A DNA stretch of 64,000 bases, from the NCBI RefSeq assembly GCF_029892445.1, contig NZ_JARXVJ010000001.1, positions 620,001 to 684,000 of the forward strand. The letters are read 5' to 3'. This DNA comes from Chryseobacterium sp. H1D6B (GTDB taxonomy: Bacteria; Bacteroidota; Bacteroidia; Flavobacteriales; Weeksellaceae). A program made the position numbers and the translations under genes. Shown one piece after another: positions 16,514 through 26,416 of the stretch; position 1 is the first letter of the stretch; each line of letters starts with the position of its first letter. Under the pieces are notes generated by a model, which saw only the letters and a list, made by a program, of their open reading frames with translations, did no database searches and was not told where the DNA came from.

Positions 16514-19500
16514 ATGTTAAAACAATTTATAGCAAGACCGGTACTCTCTACGGTCATATCTATCATACTCTTACTATTGGGGATCTTATCGGTTTTCAAT
16601 CTTCCGATCACGCTGTTCCCGGATATCGCGCCTCCTACCGTACAGGTGACAGCATTTTATCCCGGAGCTAATGCGGAAGTGGTAGCGCGTTCTGTAGCCG
16701 TTCCTATTGAGGAAGCCGTGAACGGAGTGGAAAACATGACTTATATGACTTCCAACTCCAGCAACGATGGATCGATGACTTTGAGTATCTATTTCAAACA
16801 AGGTTCAGATCCCGATAATGCTGCAGTAAACGTTCAAAACCGGGTATCAAAAGCAATGAGCCAGCTTCCTCAGGAAGTAGTTCAGGCGGGGATTTCAACG
16901 CAAAAAGTTCAGAATAGTATGATTATGTTTATGGGACTTTCCAGTGAAGACCCGAAACAATATGATGAATTATTCTTACAAAATTACCTCAAGATCAACG
17001 TCATTCCTCAGATACAGCGTATTCCAGGAGTTGCACAGGCTCAGGTTTTCGGAACAAGAGATTATTCAATGCGTATCTGGCTGAAACCAGACCGTTTAGC
17101 GGCCAACAATCTTTCACCTCAGGAAGTATTGACTGCCATTAAAGACCATAACCTTGAAGCTGCTCCGGGACGTCTGGGTCAGGGAAGTAAGGAAACATAT
17201 GAATATATCCTTAAATATAAAGGAAAATTAAATAAAAATGCAGACTATGAAAATATCGCGATAAAAGCGAATAACGACGGTTCATTCTTAAGATTAAAAG
17301 ATGTAGCCAGAGTAGAATTCGGTTCTTATACGTACACAGCAACAAACAGGGTAGATGGAAAACCAGTAGCGGGATTTGCTATTTTACAGACTGCAGGCTC
17401 AAATGCCAACGAGATTCTGACTGAAATTGAAAAACAGGTAGACCAGCTTAACACTACCCTGCCGAAAGGAGTAAAACCGATCATTATGTATAACTCCAAG
17501 GATTTCCTGGATGCTTCAATTGATCAGGTGGTAGAAACATTGATCATTGCATTTATTCTTGTATTTATTGTAGTGTATATCTTCCTTCAGGATTTCAGAT
17601 CTACTTTAATTCCGGCCATTGCGGTTCCGGTAGCCATCATCGGTACCTTCTTCTTTTTACAGTTATTTGGTTTCAGTATCAACATGCTTACTTTATTTGC
17701 ACTGATACTCGCCATTGGTATTGTGGTAGATGACGCCATTGTGGTTGTGGAAGCTGTCCATTCTAAAATGGAACATACAGGAATGCCGGTAGACCAGGCG
17801 ACTACGAGCTCGATGAGTGAAATCTCAGGAGCAATTATTTCCATTACTTTAGTAATGTGTGCTGTATTTATTCCGGTAGGATTTATGCAGGGACCGGCTG
17901 GAGTATTCTACAGACAGTTTGCTTTCACATTGGTTATCGCTATTTTGATCTCAGCCGTTAATGCATTAACACTGAGTCCAGCTTTATGTGCCCTTTTCCT
18001 AAATGATCCTCAGGGAGAACATGGAGAACACGGTCATGAAAAGAAAGGATTTGGAGCTAAATTTTTCAATGCATTTAACAAGAGCTTCAATAATATGACG
18101 AGAAAATACATCTACAGCCTTAAATTTTTAATTAAAAATAAATGGGTAGCCGTAGGAGGTCTTGTTATACTAATTGCAGCAAGTGTTATCTTAATAAAAA
18201 AAGCACCGACAGGATTTATTCCTACCGAAGATCAAGGTTTCGTTTTATATGCCGTGAATACTCCTCCGGGAAGTTCATTGGAAAGAACCCACCAGGCAAC
18301 AGCGCAGATCGATAAAATTGTAAACGGAGAAAAAGCAACGAAACACCTATGGGTAGCTGACGGATTAAACTTCATCAGTAACGCCAATGCTTCGCCTTAC
18401 TCTGCAGGTTTTATTAAATTAAAAGATTTTGACAAGCGTGGAGAAATGAAAGATCCCGATCAGATCGCCGCACAGCTGACAGGAAAAGTAAGTGCCGTAA
18501 AAGATGCCAATGCTTTCTTCTTTAACTTCCCTACTATCCAAGGTTTTGGTAACGTAAGCGGTTTTGAATTTATGCTTCAGGATAAAACCAACGGTTCCTT
18601 TGAACAGCTGGGAACTACCACTCAGGCATTCATTGGTGAATTGATGAAGCGTAAAGAAATTGCATTTGCCTTTACTACCTATGCTGCCGGAAATCCACAG
18701 TACACCATTGAAGTAGATGCAGATAAAGCAAATCAGTTAGGAGTTTCTGTTACAGACCTTATGCAGACGATGCAGATCTATTACGGAAGTAGTTTCGTTT
18801 CAGATTTTAACAGATTTGGCAAATATTACAGAGTAATGGCTCAGGCCGATGTTTCTTATCGTACAGATGCCAACTCTCTTGAAGGGATCTATGTTAAAAA
18901 TAATACGGGAGAAATGGTTCCAGTGAAAACATTATTGACACTGAAAAGAACTTTCGGACCTGAAACAGTAACAAGAAATAACCTGTTTAATGCAGTAACC
19001 ATCAACGGAACTCCAAAACCCGGCTACAGTACCGGAGATGCTATTAAAGCTGTGGAAGAAGTGGCTAAACAATCGCTTCCAAGAGGTTACGGTTATGAAT
19101 GGACAGGAATTACCCGTGAAGAGATCAAGACTGGGGGACAGACTGCTTTCGTTTTCATGTTAAGTATATTATTTGTGTACTTCTTATTGGCGGCGCAGTA
19201 TGAAAGTTATATTCTTCCATTTGCAGTAATTCTTACAGTACCTACAGGTATATTCGGGGTATTTGCATTTACCGGTATGGCAGGAATCGATAATAATATT
19301 TACGTTCAGGTAGGATTGATCATGCTTGTCGGACTATTAGCTAAAAATGCCATTCTTATTGTAGAGTTTGCTGTACAAAGGAGAAAAGCTGGAAAAACAC
19401 TGATAGAATCTGCTCTTCAGGCTTCGAGATTACGTCTTAGACCAATCTTAATGACCTCTTTTGCATTCATTATTGGTATGCTTCCATTGGTTTGGACACA

Positions 19501-19696
19501 GGGAGCTTCTGCAAAAGGAAACCACTCTATCGGGATCAGTACAGTCGGCGGAATGCTTACAGGTGTTGTATTCGGGATCTTCATTATTCCTGTAATGTAT
19601 GTTATTTTCCAATACTTACATGAAAAAATGCCGAGCAGAAAGAAACGAAGACTTAAAAAACAAGAACATGAAGCAGCTTTAAACACTGCCCATTAA
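16514..19696 (+). CDS. RND efflux pump, HAE1 (AcrB/MexB type)
   Basis: 1060 aa, full length. Starts at the classical MLKQFIARPVLSTVIS. Twelve membrane segments with two large periplasmic domains; the proton-relay region is in GIVVDDAIVVVEAVHSKM (the two Asp in TM4) and the later GLLAKNAILIVEFAVQRRKAGKTL. The family exports drugs, detergents and dyes by proton antiport in a trimer. Overlaps no gene; 44 bp from the adaptor gene and 16 bp from the channel gene. Confidence 0.97.
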   Translation: MLKQFIARPVLSTVISIILLLLGILSVFNLPITLFPDIAPPTVQVTAFYPGANAEVVARSVAVPIEEAVNGVENMTYMTSNSSNDGSMTLSIYFKQGSDPDNAAVNVQNRVSKAMSQLPQEVVQAGISTQKVQNSMIMFMGLSSEDPKQYDELFLQNYLKINVIPQIQRIPGVAQAQVFGTRDYSMRIWLKPDRLAANNLSPQEVLTAIKDHNLEAAPGRLGQGSKETYEYILKYKGKLNKNADYENIAIKANNDGSFLRLKDVARVEFGSYTYTATNRVDGKPVAGFAILQTAGSNANEILTEIEKQVDQLNTTLPKGVKPIIMYNSKDFLDASIDQVVETLIIAFILVFIVVYIFLQDFRSTLIPAIAVPVAIIGTFFFLQLFGFSINMLTLFALILAIGIVVDDAIVVVEAVHSKMEHTGMPVDQATTSSMSEISGAIISITLVMCAVFIPVGFMQGPAGVFYRQFAFTLVIAILISAVNALTLSPALCALFLNDPQGEHGEHGHEKKGFGAKFFNAFNKSFNNMTRKYIYSLKFLIKNKWVAVGGLVILIAASVILIKKAPTGFIPTEDQGFVLYAVNTPPGSSLERTHQATAQIDKIVNGEKATKHLWVADGLNFISNANASPYSAGFIKLKDFDKRGEMKDPDQIAAQLTGKVSAVKDANAFFFNFPTIQGFGNVSGFEFMLQDKTNGSFEQLGTTTQAFIGELMKRKEIAFAFTTYAAGNPQYTIEVDADKANQLGVSVTDLMQTMQIYYGSSFVSDFNRFGKYYRVMAQADVSYRTDANSLEGIYVKNNTGEMVPVKTLLTLKRTFGPETVTRNNLFNAVTINGTPKPGYSTGDAIKAVEEVAKQSLPRGYGYEWTGITREEIKTGGQTAFVFMLSILFVYFLLAAQYESYILPFAVILTVPTGIFGVFAFTGMAGIDNNIYVQVGLIMLVGLLAKNAILIVEFAVQRRKAGKTLIESALQASRLRLRPILMTSFAFIIGMLPLVWTQGASAKGNHSIGISTVGGMLTGVVFGIFIIPVMYVIFQYLHEKMPSRKKRRLKKQEHEAALNTAH

Positions 19697-19712
19697 AAGT
19701 CTATTTAAAATT

Positions 19713-21125
19713 ATGAAAAGAATAAAAAATATTTTTCTGTCATTTATATTAGCGTTAGGTTCTGTTTCGTGTGTGTCAAAACTGGCATACACGGAGCCTG
19801 ACCTGCAGCTCCCAGAAAAATTCCAATATACCGCGACTGCTGATACAGCAAGTATTGCGAACCTGGAATGGAAACAATTTTTCAGTGATCCTATTTTACA
19901 AGGGTTAATTGAAAAAGGAATCACCCACAATTATGATCTGCAGATTGCTTTAAAACAGGTTGCTTCTTCACAGGAAAAACTAAAACAGGCTAAATACCTT
20001 CAGTATCCTGATGTAGGCTTTGCAGTTTCAGGACAGATCTCAAGACCTTCTAAAAACAGTATGAACGGGCAGAGTCTCAATTTATTTTTAGGACAAAGCC
20101 ATGTTGAAGATTACAACGCCGCCTTCAATCTGTCTTGGGAAGCTGATATCTGGGGTAAAATAAAAAACCAGCAGGAAGTTTCAAGAATGCAGTACCTGCA
20201 GACTTATGAGGCTACAAAAGCAATACAGACACAAGTAGTTGCTGCCATTGCACAGGGATATTATAACTTATTGATGCTGGATAAGCAGCTGCATATTGCA
20301 CAGTCTAATTTAGAATTAAGCACCAACACATTATCTATCACAGAAAAAATGTGGCAGAGCGGCGATACTACTTCTTTAGGAGTACAGCAGGCAACAGCTC
20401 AAAAGCAGTCTACTGAATTATTGATTACTCAACTACAGCAGAATATCGCTATTCAGGAAAACGCATTGAGCATCCTTGTAGGTGAGAACCCCAATAAAGT
20501 AAACAGAACAATTGAAATGTCTGACACTTCCCTGCCGCAAAATATTGAAACTGGTCTTCCAGCTGCGATGGTAAGCCGCCGTCCAGATGTACGCCAGCAG
20601 GAATTAGTTTTGTTGGAATCTAATTCAATGGTAGGAATTGCACAGGCAAATATGTATCCTGCCTTGAAAATTACAGCCAACGGAGGTGTAAATTCTTTCA
20701 AAATTGATAACTGGTTTCAAATTCCGGCTTCTTTATTCGGATCGGTCTTAGGAGGGCTTACCCAGCCTATTTTTCAAAAAAGACAGTTGAAAACAGATCT
20801 GGCAGTTGCTAAAATCCAAAGAGAGAAAAACGTACTGGCATTCCGTCAGTCAGTTTTAAATGCTGTGGGTGAAGTTTCTGATGCTCTGGTTTCTAATGAA
20901 AGTTTAAAAGTACAGGAACAAAAAGCTTCTGAGCAGGTACAAACATTAAAAGACGGTATAAAAAGTGCCCAGCTTCTTTATAAAGGAGGTATGGCCAACT
21001 ATCTGGAAGTAATTACAGCTCAAGCCAACTCTCTGCAGGCTGAACTTAATCTTGCGTCTGTAAAAAGACAGAGATTAAACAGTATTGTAGATCTTTACAG
21101 AGCACTCGGCGGGGGCTGGAAGTAG
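19713..21125 (+). CDS. TolC-like outer-membrane efflux channel (NodT family)
   Basis: 470 aa lipoprotein (lipobox GSVSC). Two OEP repeats with long coiled-coil helices: AAFNLSWEADIWGKIKNQQEVSR in the first, MVSRRPDVRQQELVLLESNSMVGIAQANMYP and the GG-rich linker in the second. This is the outer-membrane exit duct of the RND pump and the last gene of the operon; a strong terminator follows. Confidence 0.95.
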   Translation: MKRIKNIFLSFILALGSVSCVSKLAYTEPDLQLPEKFQYTATADTASIANLEWKQFFSDPILQGLIEKGITHNYDLQIALKQVASSQEKLKQAKYLQYPDVGFAVSGQISRPSKNSMNGQSLNLFLGQSHVEDYNAAFNLSWEADIWGKIKNQQEVSRMQYLQTYEATKAIQTQVVAAIAQGYYNLLMLDKQLHIAQSNLELSTNTLSITEKMWQSGDTTSLGVQQATAQKQSTELLITQLQQNIAIQENALSILVGENPNKVNRTIEMSDTSLPQNIETGLPAAMVSRRPDVRQQELVLLESNSMVGIAQANMYPALKITANGGVNSFKIDNWFQIPASLFGSVLGGLTQPIFQKRQLKTDLAVAKIQREKNVLAFRQSVLNAVGEVSDALVSNESLKVQEQKASEQVQTLKDGIKSAQLLYKGGMANYLEVITAQANSLQAELNLASVKRQRLNSIVDLYRALGGGWK

Positions 21126-21146
21126 TAAATTAAATTATATTGTTGA

Positions 21147-21174
21147 ATGCGGTCTTCACAGGCCGCATTTTTTA
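21147..21174 (+). terminator. terminator of the efflux operon
   Basis: Stem ATGCGGTC / GGCCGCAT with one G-T wobble, loop TTCACA, followed by TTTTTTATTTT. Confidence 0.85.
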
Positions 21175-21398
21175 TTTTAAAGTGAAGCTAAACTTAATAT
21201 TCTTACATTCTTAATACATCTTAATGGTTTAAAATCATTATTGTTAAACGCAATGTAATAAAAGAACATATTATTTTAAGAGATAAAGTAATGCGGCAAT
21301 GCTGTTGATGAAGCCGGCCTATTAAGAATCAATTCATTGATTCAATCCTCAGTACCTTTAACTATGCAGTATGACAATCAACCTTTGCATTAAAAAAA

Positions 21399-22313
21399 CT
21401 ACTTTTTAATATCCTCATCAATCCATTCAATCAGATCATCAAAATCCTGAGGTGAATATCCTAACTGCAGATAGTGAATATCATCAGCTTTTCTGTACCA
21501 TGTCAACTGGCGTTTTGCATATCTCCGGCTGTTTTTCTTAATTTCTTCAACCGCAAATTTCAAGTCCCAGATCCCGTCAAAATATTTGAAAAGCTCAGCG
21601 TAGCCTACTGTATTCAGTGCAGTCAGCTCTTTAAACTCTTCAAGACCTTTTGCTTCCTCCAGCAGCCCTTTTTCCATCATGATGTCCACTCTCCTGTTGA
21701 TCCTGTCATACAATTCTTCTCTGGAAGCTTCAATACCTACTCTTGTCACTTTAAAATCTCTTGAATCCTGAGAAACAGAAATAAGTTCAGAATATTTTTT
21801 ATCTGTCTGCCAGATCACATCGATCGCTCTTAAAAGTCTTCTGTGATTGTGGAAATCTACTACAGCATAATATTCAGGATCTAGTATTTTAAGTATTTCC
21901 TGCAGTTTTTCAATTCCATCATCTTCTAAAATACTTTGGAGTTTCTCTTGATTTTCAGCGTTGGCTTCCGGTAAATCATGAAGCCCTTCGATAACGGCTT
22001 TTTCATACATCATACTTCCTCCCACAAGGATTACGGTATCATATTTTTTAAAAAGTTCATTGAGTTTTTTTAAGGCATCTTCTTCAAACTGTCCAATAGA
22101 ATAATATTCTTCCACAGAAAGGTTTCCGATAAAATGATGGCGGGCTTCTGCCAATTCTTCTTCTGAAGGAGATGCAGTGCCAATTTTCATTTCTTTGAAG
22201 AACTGTCGGGAATCACAGGAAATAATTTCGGTTTTGAAATGGCCAGCCAAATCAATTGCTAATCTTGTTTTTCCAATTCCAGTGGGACCGACTACAGAAA
22301 TCAAATTTTTCAC
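21399..22313 (-). CDS. miaA: tRNA dimethylallyltransferase
   Basis: 304 aa. P-loop GPTGIGKTRLA near residue 9, the DSRQFFKEMKIGTA motif, and RRLLRAIDVI and TVGYAELFKYFDG, all diagnostic for MiaA. It transfers a dimethylallyl group to A37 of tRNAs that read codons starting with U. Divergent from yicC with 43 bp between starts. Confidence 0.96.
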   Translation of the reverse strand: MKNLISVVGPTGIGKTRLAIDLAGHFKTEIISCDSRQFFKEMKIGTASPSEEELAEARHHFIGNLSVEEYYSIGQFEEDALKKLNELFKKYDTVILVGGSMMYEKAVIEGLHDLPEANAENQEKLQSILEDDGIEKLQEILKILDPEYYAVVDFHNHRRLLRAIDVIWQTDKKYSELISVSQDSRDFKVTRVGIEASREELYDRINRRVDIMMEKGLLEEAKGLEEFKELTALNTVGYAELFKYFDGIWDLKFAVEEIKKNSRRYAKRQLTWYRKADDIHYLQLGYSPQDFDDLIEWIDEDIKK

Positions 22314-22331
22314 AGTGCTAATTTAAATGTT

Positions 22332-22339
22332 TATCTTTG
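22332..22339 (+). promoter_or_regulatory. Bacteroidetes -7 promoter box for yicC
   Basis: TATCTTTG, a full match to TAnnTTTG, 17 bases before the yicC start codon. Confidence 0.6.
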
Positions 22340-22356
22340 TACGACAATAAAAAACT

Positions 22357-23214
22357 ATGATTTTATCAATGACCGGCTTCGGTAGATCCGAAGATGTTTT
22401 TGAAGGAAAAAAAATAAGCGTAGATGTTAAATCACTGAACAGCAAAAGCTTTGATTTAAATATCAAAATCCCTTTACGCTATAAAGAGAAAGAATTTGAA
22501 ATCAGAAAAATTCTTAATGACAGAATTATACGCGGTAAGGTAGACTGCTATATTAATCTGGAGAACCTTGAGGAAACTAATGATGTAAAAATCAATAAAA
22601 ACCTCATCGATTCTTATATGAAGGAGTTGCGCAATATCGCTGCCGACGGGCCAGAATTTGAGTACCTTAAAATGGCGGTAAGACTTCCTGATGCGATTAC
22701 ATCAAGACCGGATGAACTTTCAGAAGGTGAATGGGAAACATTAGCAAGAATTGTTAACAACGCAGTAGACCGTTTTGAAGAATTCAGAAAAACTGAAGGT
22801 AAAACGCTGCACCAGGAATTAGAGAAAAATATTCAGAATATAGACCAATATTTATCTGAAGTCATTCCGTTTGAAGAAGTAAGAATCAACAGTGTAAAAG
22901 AGCGTTACCAAAAATCTTTGAAAGAATTTGAAAACGTAGATGAAACTCGTTTCTATCAGGAGATGGCCTATTTCACGGAAAAATTAGATATTTCTGAAGA
23001 AAAAGTAAGACTTGCCCAGCACTTGAAATACTATAAAGAAGTAATGGATAACGAAGATTTCAACGGTAAAAAATTGGGTTTCATTTCTCAGGAAATAGGA
23101 AGAGAAATCAATACACTAGGTTCAAAAGCCAACCACTCTGAAATTCAGAAATTAGTGGTGATGATGAAAGACGATTTAGAGAAAATTAAAGAACAGACCT
23201 TAAACGTTTTGTAA
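22357..23214 (+). CDS. YicC-family endoribonuclease
   Basis: 285 aa, start MILSMTGFGRSE as in all YicC proteins; conserved C-terminal LGSKANHSEIQKLVVMMKDDLEKIKEQTLNVL. E. coli YicC is an RNase that acts on sRNA RyhB. Located directly before gmk, an arrangement that is common across bacteria. Confidence 0.93.
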   Translation: MILSMTGFGRSEDVFEGKKISVDVKSLNSKSFDLNIKIPLRYKEKEFEIRKILNDRIIRGKVDCYINLENLEETNDVKINKNLIDSYMKELRNIAADGPEFEYLKMAVRLPDAITSRPDELSEGEWETLARIVNNAVDRFEEFRKTEGKTLHQELEKNIQNIDQYLSEVIPFEEVRINSVKERYQKSLKEFENVDETRFYQEMAYFTEKLDISEEKVRLAQHLKYYKEVMDNEDFNGKKLGFISQEIGREINTLGSKANHSEIQKLVVMMKDDLEKIKEQTLNVL

Positions 23215-23316
23215 ATTATTAGTTAGTAGTAATGAGTTATAAATTTTACAGCACATCATCAACTGTAGATTAAATAACCCATCATTTCTAACTCTTAATT
23301 CATAACTCAATTAAAT

Positions 23317-23883
23317 ATGGAAAAAGTTATTATATTTTCAGCACCGTCTGGAAGTGGAAAGACCACATTAGTAAAACATTCTTTGGAACAGTTTCCTGAA
23401 CTTGAATTTTCGATCTCATGCACTACAAGACAGCCTAGAGGAAATGAAATTCATGCAAAAGATTATCATTTCATTACTCCTGACGAATTCAGAAAAAAAA
23501 TATCTGAAGATGCCTTTGTAGAATTTGAAGAAGTATATACCGATAAATATTACGGTACTTTAAAATCTGAAGTAGAGAAAATCTGGAATCAGGGAAAAGT
23601 AGTGATTTTTGATGTAGATGTAAAAGGCGGCATTTCTTTAAAAAAATATTTTGGGGAAAAAGCATTGTCGATATTCATTGAACCCCCTTCCATTGAAGAA
23701 TTGGAACGCCGATTGATCTCAAGAAATACAGATGATGCTGAAACCATAAAAACCCGCGTAGAGAAGGCAGAAGAAGAAATGTCTTATGCCAGGGGATTTG
23801 ATACCATCGTTATTAATACTGATCTGGACGACGCTAAAAAAGAAATAGAAAGTTTAATTAAAAAATTTATCAGTAGTAATTAA
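23317..23883 (+). CDS. gmk: guanylate kinase
   Basis: 188 aa. P-loop APSGSGKTTLVKH, GMP-binding SCTTRQPRGNE and HFITPDEF, and FIEPPSIEELERRL. Phosphorylates GMP to GDP. The 102-bp gap to yicC holds a short inverted repeat (GAGTTAT / ATAACTC) and nothing more. Confidence 0.97.
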   Translation: MEKVIIFSAPSGSGKTTLVKHSLEQFPELEFSISCTTRQPRGNEIHAKDYHFITPDEFRKKISEDAFVEFEEVYTDKYYGTLKSEVEKIWNQGKVVIFDVDVKGGISLKKYFGEKALSIFIEPPSIEELERRLISRNTDDAETIKTRVEKAEEEMSYARGFDTIVINTDLDDAKKEIESLIKKFISSN

Positions 23884-23933
23884 AAAACACTTAAAAATTT
23901 TCTACTTTTAAAAACAAAAATATTGAGGCTGAT

Positions 23934-24953
23934 ATGAGTACCGAAACATTAGAGAAAGCTAAATCCGCGATTCCTGTACGAGGATTTTTAGATATAAAAG
24001 ATATTGCTATTCCTGAAGGACAAGATTTGGTGAAAGCAATTCTTGAACTTAAAAAAGAGAAAAACGCTGTTATTTTAGCCCATTATTACCAGCCCGGAGA
24101 AATTCAGGATATTGCTGATTTCTTAGGAGATTCTCTGCAGCTGGCAAGACAGGCAAAAGAAACGAATGCTGATATGATCGTGTTCTGCGGTGTACATTTC
24201 ATGGCAGAAGCGGCTAAGATCTTAAATCCGACTAAAAAAGTTGTTCTTCCTGATACCATGGCTGGATGTTCTCTAGCCGATGGATGCAGCGGAGAAGGAT
24301 TGAGAAAAATGCGTGAACAGCATCCCAATGCTTTAATCGCTACTTATATCAACTGCAACGCCGAAACAAAAGCAGAAAGCGATATTATTGTAACAAGTTC
24401 TAATGCTGAAACAGTAATTGAAGCACTGCCAAAAGACAGACCTATTATTTTCGCACCGGATAAAAATTTAGGAAGATATTTATCTAAAAAAACCGGCCGG
24501 GATATGATCCTTTGGGACGGAAGCTGCATCGTGCATGAAGCGTTTTCTATGGAGAGAATTGCTCAGCAGCTGGCAGACAATCCCGATGCTAAAATGATCG
24601 CCCACCCTGAAAGTGAAGAAGCTGTTTTGAAGCTGGCTCATTTTATTGGGTCAACATCTGCCCTTTTAGATTATGTAGAAAAAGATGAGTGCCAGACATT
24701 TATTATTGCAACAGAAGAAGGAATTCTTCACGAAATGAGAAAAAGAGCACCTCACAAAACATTAATTCCAGCATTGGTTTTTGATGAAAGCTGTAACTGC
24801 TCAGAATGTTTTTATATGAAACGTAATACAATGGAAAAATTGTACTTATGTATGAAATATGAACTTCCGGAAATTATCATTGAAGAAGAACTTCGTTTAA
24901 GAGCTTTGAAACCGATTGAAGCCATGCTTGATCTTTCGAAAAGCATAAAATAA
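23934..24953 (+). CDS. nadA: quinolinate synthase
   Basis: 339 aa. Condenses iminoaspartate with dihydroxyacetone phosphate in NAD synthesis and uses a [4Fe-4S] cluster. Motifs: ILAHYYQPGEIQDIADFLGDS near residue 50, FCGVHFMAE, DTMAGCSLADGCS and the C-terminal CNCSECFYMKRNT with the last cluster ligand. nadB and nadC are not in the window. The terminator behind the gene is broken by an IS. Confidence 0.97.
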   Translation: MSTETLEKAKSAIPVRGFLDIKDIAIPEGQDLVKAILELKKEKNAVILAHYYQPGEIQDIADFLGDSLQLARQAKETNADMIVFCGVHFMAEAAKILNPTKKVVLPDTMAGCSLADGCSGEGLRKMREQHPNALIATYINCNAETKAESDIIVTSSNAETVIEALPKDRPIIFAPDKNLGRYLSKKTGRDMILWDGSCIVHEAFSMERIAQQLADNPDAKMIAHPESEEAVLKLAHFIGSTSALLDYVEKDECQTFIIATEEGILHEMRKRAPHKTLIPALVFDESCNCSECFYMKRNTMEKLYLCMKYELPEIIIEEELRLRALKPIEAMLDLSKSIK

Positions 24954-25012
24954 ATAAAAGCACTGTTTTAGACTGCCCCCAAAAAGTTAGACACTTTTTA
25001 GGGGCATTTTTT

Positions 25013-25537
25013 ATGGGAAGATCAAAATATAGTTTAGAATTTAAAGTTGCTTGTGTTGATAAGATTTTACAGTACAATCATTCTATTTCATCACTTTCTA
25101 ATGAATTAGGAGTTAATAAGTCCTTGTTGAAACAATGGGTTAAATACTATGTTCAATATGGATCTAAGGGGCTTGTTCGTACCAATAATAGAATTTACGA
25201 TGTCAAGTTTAAGCTGAAAGTTCTACAATCCATATCAAGGAACTCTCTTTCTGTTAAACAGGCATGTTTAAAGTTTAATATAGGTGCGGAATCCAGTGTT
25301 TTAAATTGGCAGAATGCATATGAAAAAAGTGGTATTTTAGGGTTAGAAAATAAACCTAGAGGAAGACCTAAAATAATGAGCACCAATAAAGATCGAAAAA
25401 AGAAATCAGATAAAGTTTTAACAAGAGAGCAAGAACTTTTACTTGAAAATGAAAGATTACGTGCTGAGATTGCTTATCTAAAAAAGTTAGACGCCTTAAC
25501 ACTAGCCAGCAAAAAGCAAAAGCCATCGAAGAGTTAA
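25013..25537 (+). CDS. IS3-family transposase OrfA
   Basis: 174 aa. Two HTH segments (SLEFKVACVDKILQYNHSI.. and VKQACLKFNIGAESSVLNW) and a C-terminal leucine-zipper-like LTREQELLLENERLRAEIAYLKK. This is the DNA-binding part that recognises the IS ends; the zipper continues into OrfB by frameshifting. Confidence 0.93.
   Translation: MGRSKYSLEFKVACVDKILQYNHSISSLSNELGVNKSLLKQWVKYYVQYGSKGLVRTNNRIYDVKFKLKVLQSISRNSLSVKQACLKFNIGAESSVLNWQNAYEKSGILGLENKPRGRPKIMSTNKDRKKKSDKVLTREQELLLENERLRAEIAYLKKLDALTLASKKQKPSKS
25480..25486 (+). promoter_or_regulatory. programmed -1 frameshift site (A AAA AAG)
   Basis: AAAAAAG lies in the OrfA frame as A-AAA-AAG. A one-base slip backward continues in the OrfB frame as VRRLNTSQQKAKAIEELRQ, which runs into the OrfB start. 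The heptamer is the usual one for IS150-type elements. Confidence 0.8.
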
Positions 25538-25560
25538 GGCAAGACCACAACTTAGCAGTA

Positions 25561-26367
25561 TTGCTGAATTGTTCAGGTATGGCAAAAAGTAGTTTTTATT
25601 ATTATCTTTCTGGTGGTAAGGCAGAAGATAAATATGGTAAGATTAAAAGTTTAATACAATTAATTTATCAGAAGCATAAAGGAAGATTTGGATATAGAAG
25701 AATAACACTTGAACTAAAAAGACAGGGTGTCATTATCAATCATAAGACAGTTTTAAGATTAATGAAAGACTTGGGATTAAAAAGCTTAATTCGGGTGAAA
25801 AAATATAAATCTTATCGTGGGGAGCAGGGCAAAATAGCACCCAATATTCTTGAAAGGAACTTTAAGACGAGCCATCCAAACCAAAAATGGGTTACTGATA
25901 TTACAGAATTCAACATTGCTGGGAATAAGCTATATCTGTCTCCTATCATCGACTTATTTAACGGAGAGGTGATAAGCTATGAGCTTTCAGAAAGACCTGT
26001 CTTTGCACAAATTATTAATATGCTGAAAAAGAGTTTTAGGAAAATAAAGAATTTACAGAACCTGATTCTACATTCAGACCAAGGATGGCAGTATCAAATG
26101 AAGGCTTATCAAAATATTTTAAAACAAAAAGGAATTATCCAAAGTATGTCCAGAAAAGGAAATTGCCTGGATAATGCCGTAATAGAGAATTTCTTTGGAA
26201 CACTAAAATCCGAAATGTTTTATCTGAAGAAATTTAGGTCAATACAGGAATTAAAAGAAGAAATCCATCAATATATTAACTATTATAATAATGACAGAAT
26301 AAGACTTAATTTAAAAGGAAAGAGTCCGATTGAATATCGAACTCTTTATTATCAAAAGATTATTTAA
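25561..26367 (+). CDS. IS3-family transposase OrfB (rve integrase core)
   Basis: 268 aa from a TTG, but in vivo probably made mainly as an OrfAB fusion from 25013. Integrase core with DDE residues: WVTDITEF (D), LILHSDQGWQYQ (D) and NCLDNAVIENFFGTLKSE (E). The HTH_21 region GRFGYRRITLELKRQG precedes it. Catalyses copy-out paste-in transposition. Confidence 0.93.
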   Translation: MLNCSGMAKSSFYYYLSGGKAEDKYGKIKSLIQLIYQKHKGRFGYRRITLELKRQGVIINHKTVLRLMKDLGLKSLIRVKKYKSYRGEQGKIAPNILERNFKTSHPNQKWVTDITEFNIAGNKLYLSPIIDLFNGEVISYELSERPVFAQIINMLKKSFRKIKNLQNLILHSDQGWQYQMKAYQNILKQKGIIQSMSRKGNCLDNAVIENFFGTLKSEMFYLKKFRSIQELKEEIHQYINYYNNDRIRLNLKGKSPIEYRTLYYQKII

Positions 26368-26416
26368 TTTTGTCTAAACTTTTGGGTGCACTCTATTTAA
26401 ACAGTGCTTTTTTCTT

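Larger units (their letters stand above)
24969..26395 (+). mobile_element. IS3-family (IS150-like) insertion sequence, 1427 bp
   Basis: Ends are imperfect 25-bp inverted repeats (left TAGACTGCCCCCAAAAAGTT..., right end reads the same with about three mismatches when reversed) flanked by TTT on both sides, taken as a 3-bp target duplication. It encodes OrfA and OrfB joined by a -1 frameshift site. Both frames are intact, so it may be active. Boundaries could be off by one base. Confidence 0.88.
24956..26412. terminator. terminator split in two by an IS insertion
   Basis: Left half AAAAGCACTGTTT (24956-24968) and right half TTTAAACAGTGCTTTTTT (from 26396) would form one near-perfect hairpin with a T-run if the IS were removed and one TTT kept. 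It must have served nadA (plus) and the peptide operon (minus). Confidence 0.75.
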
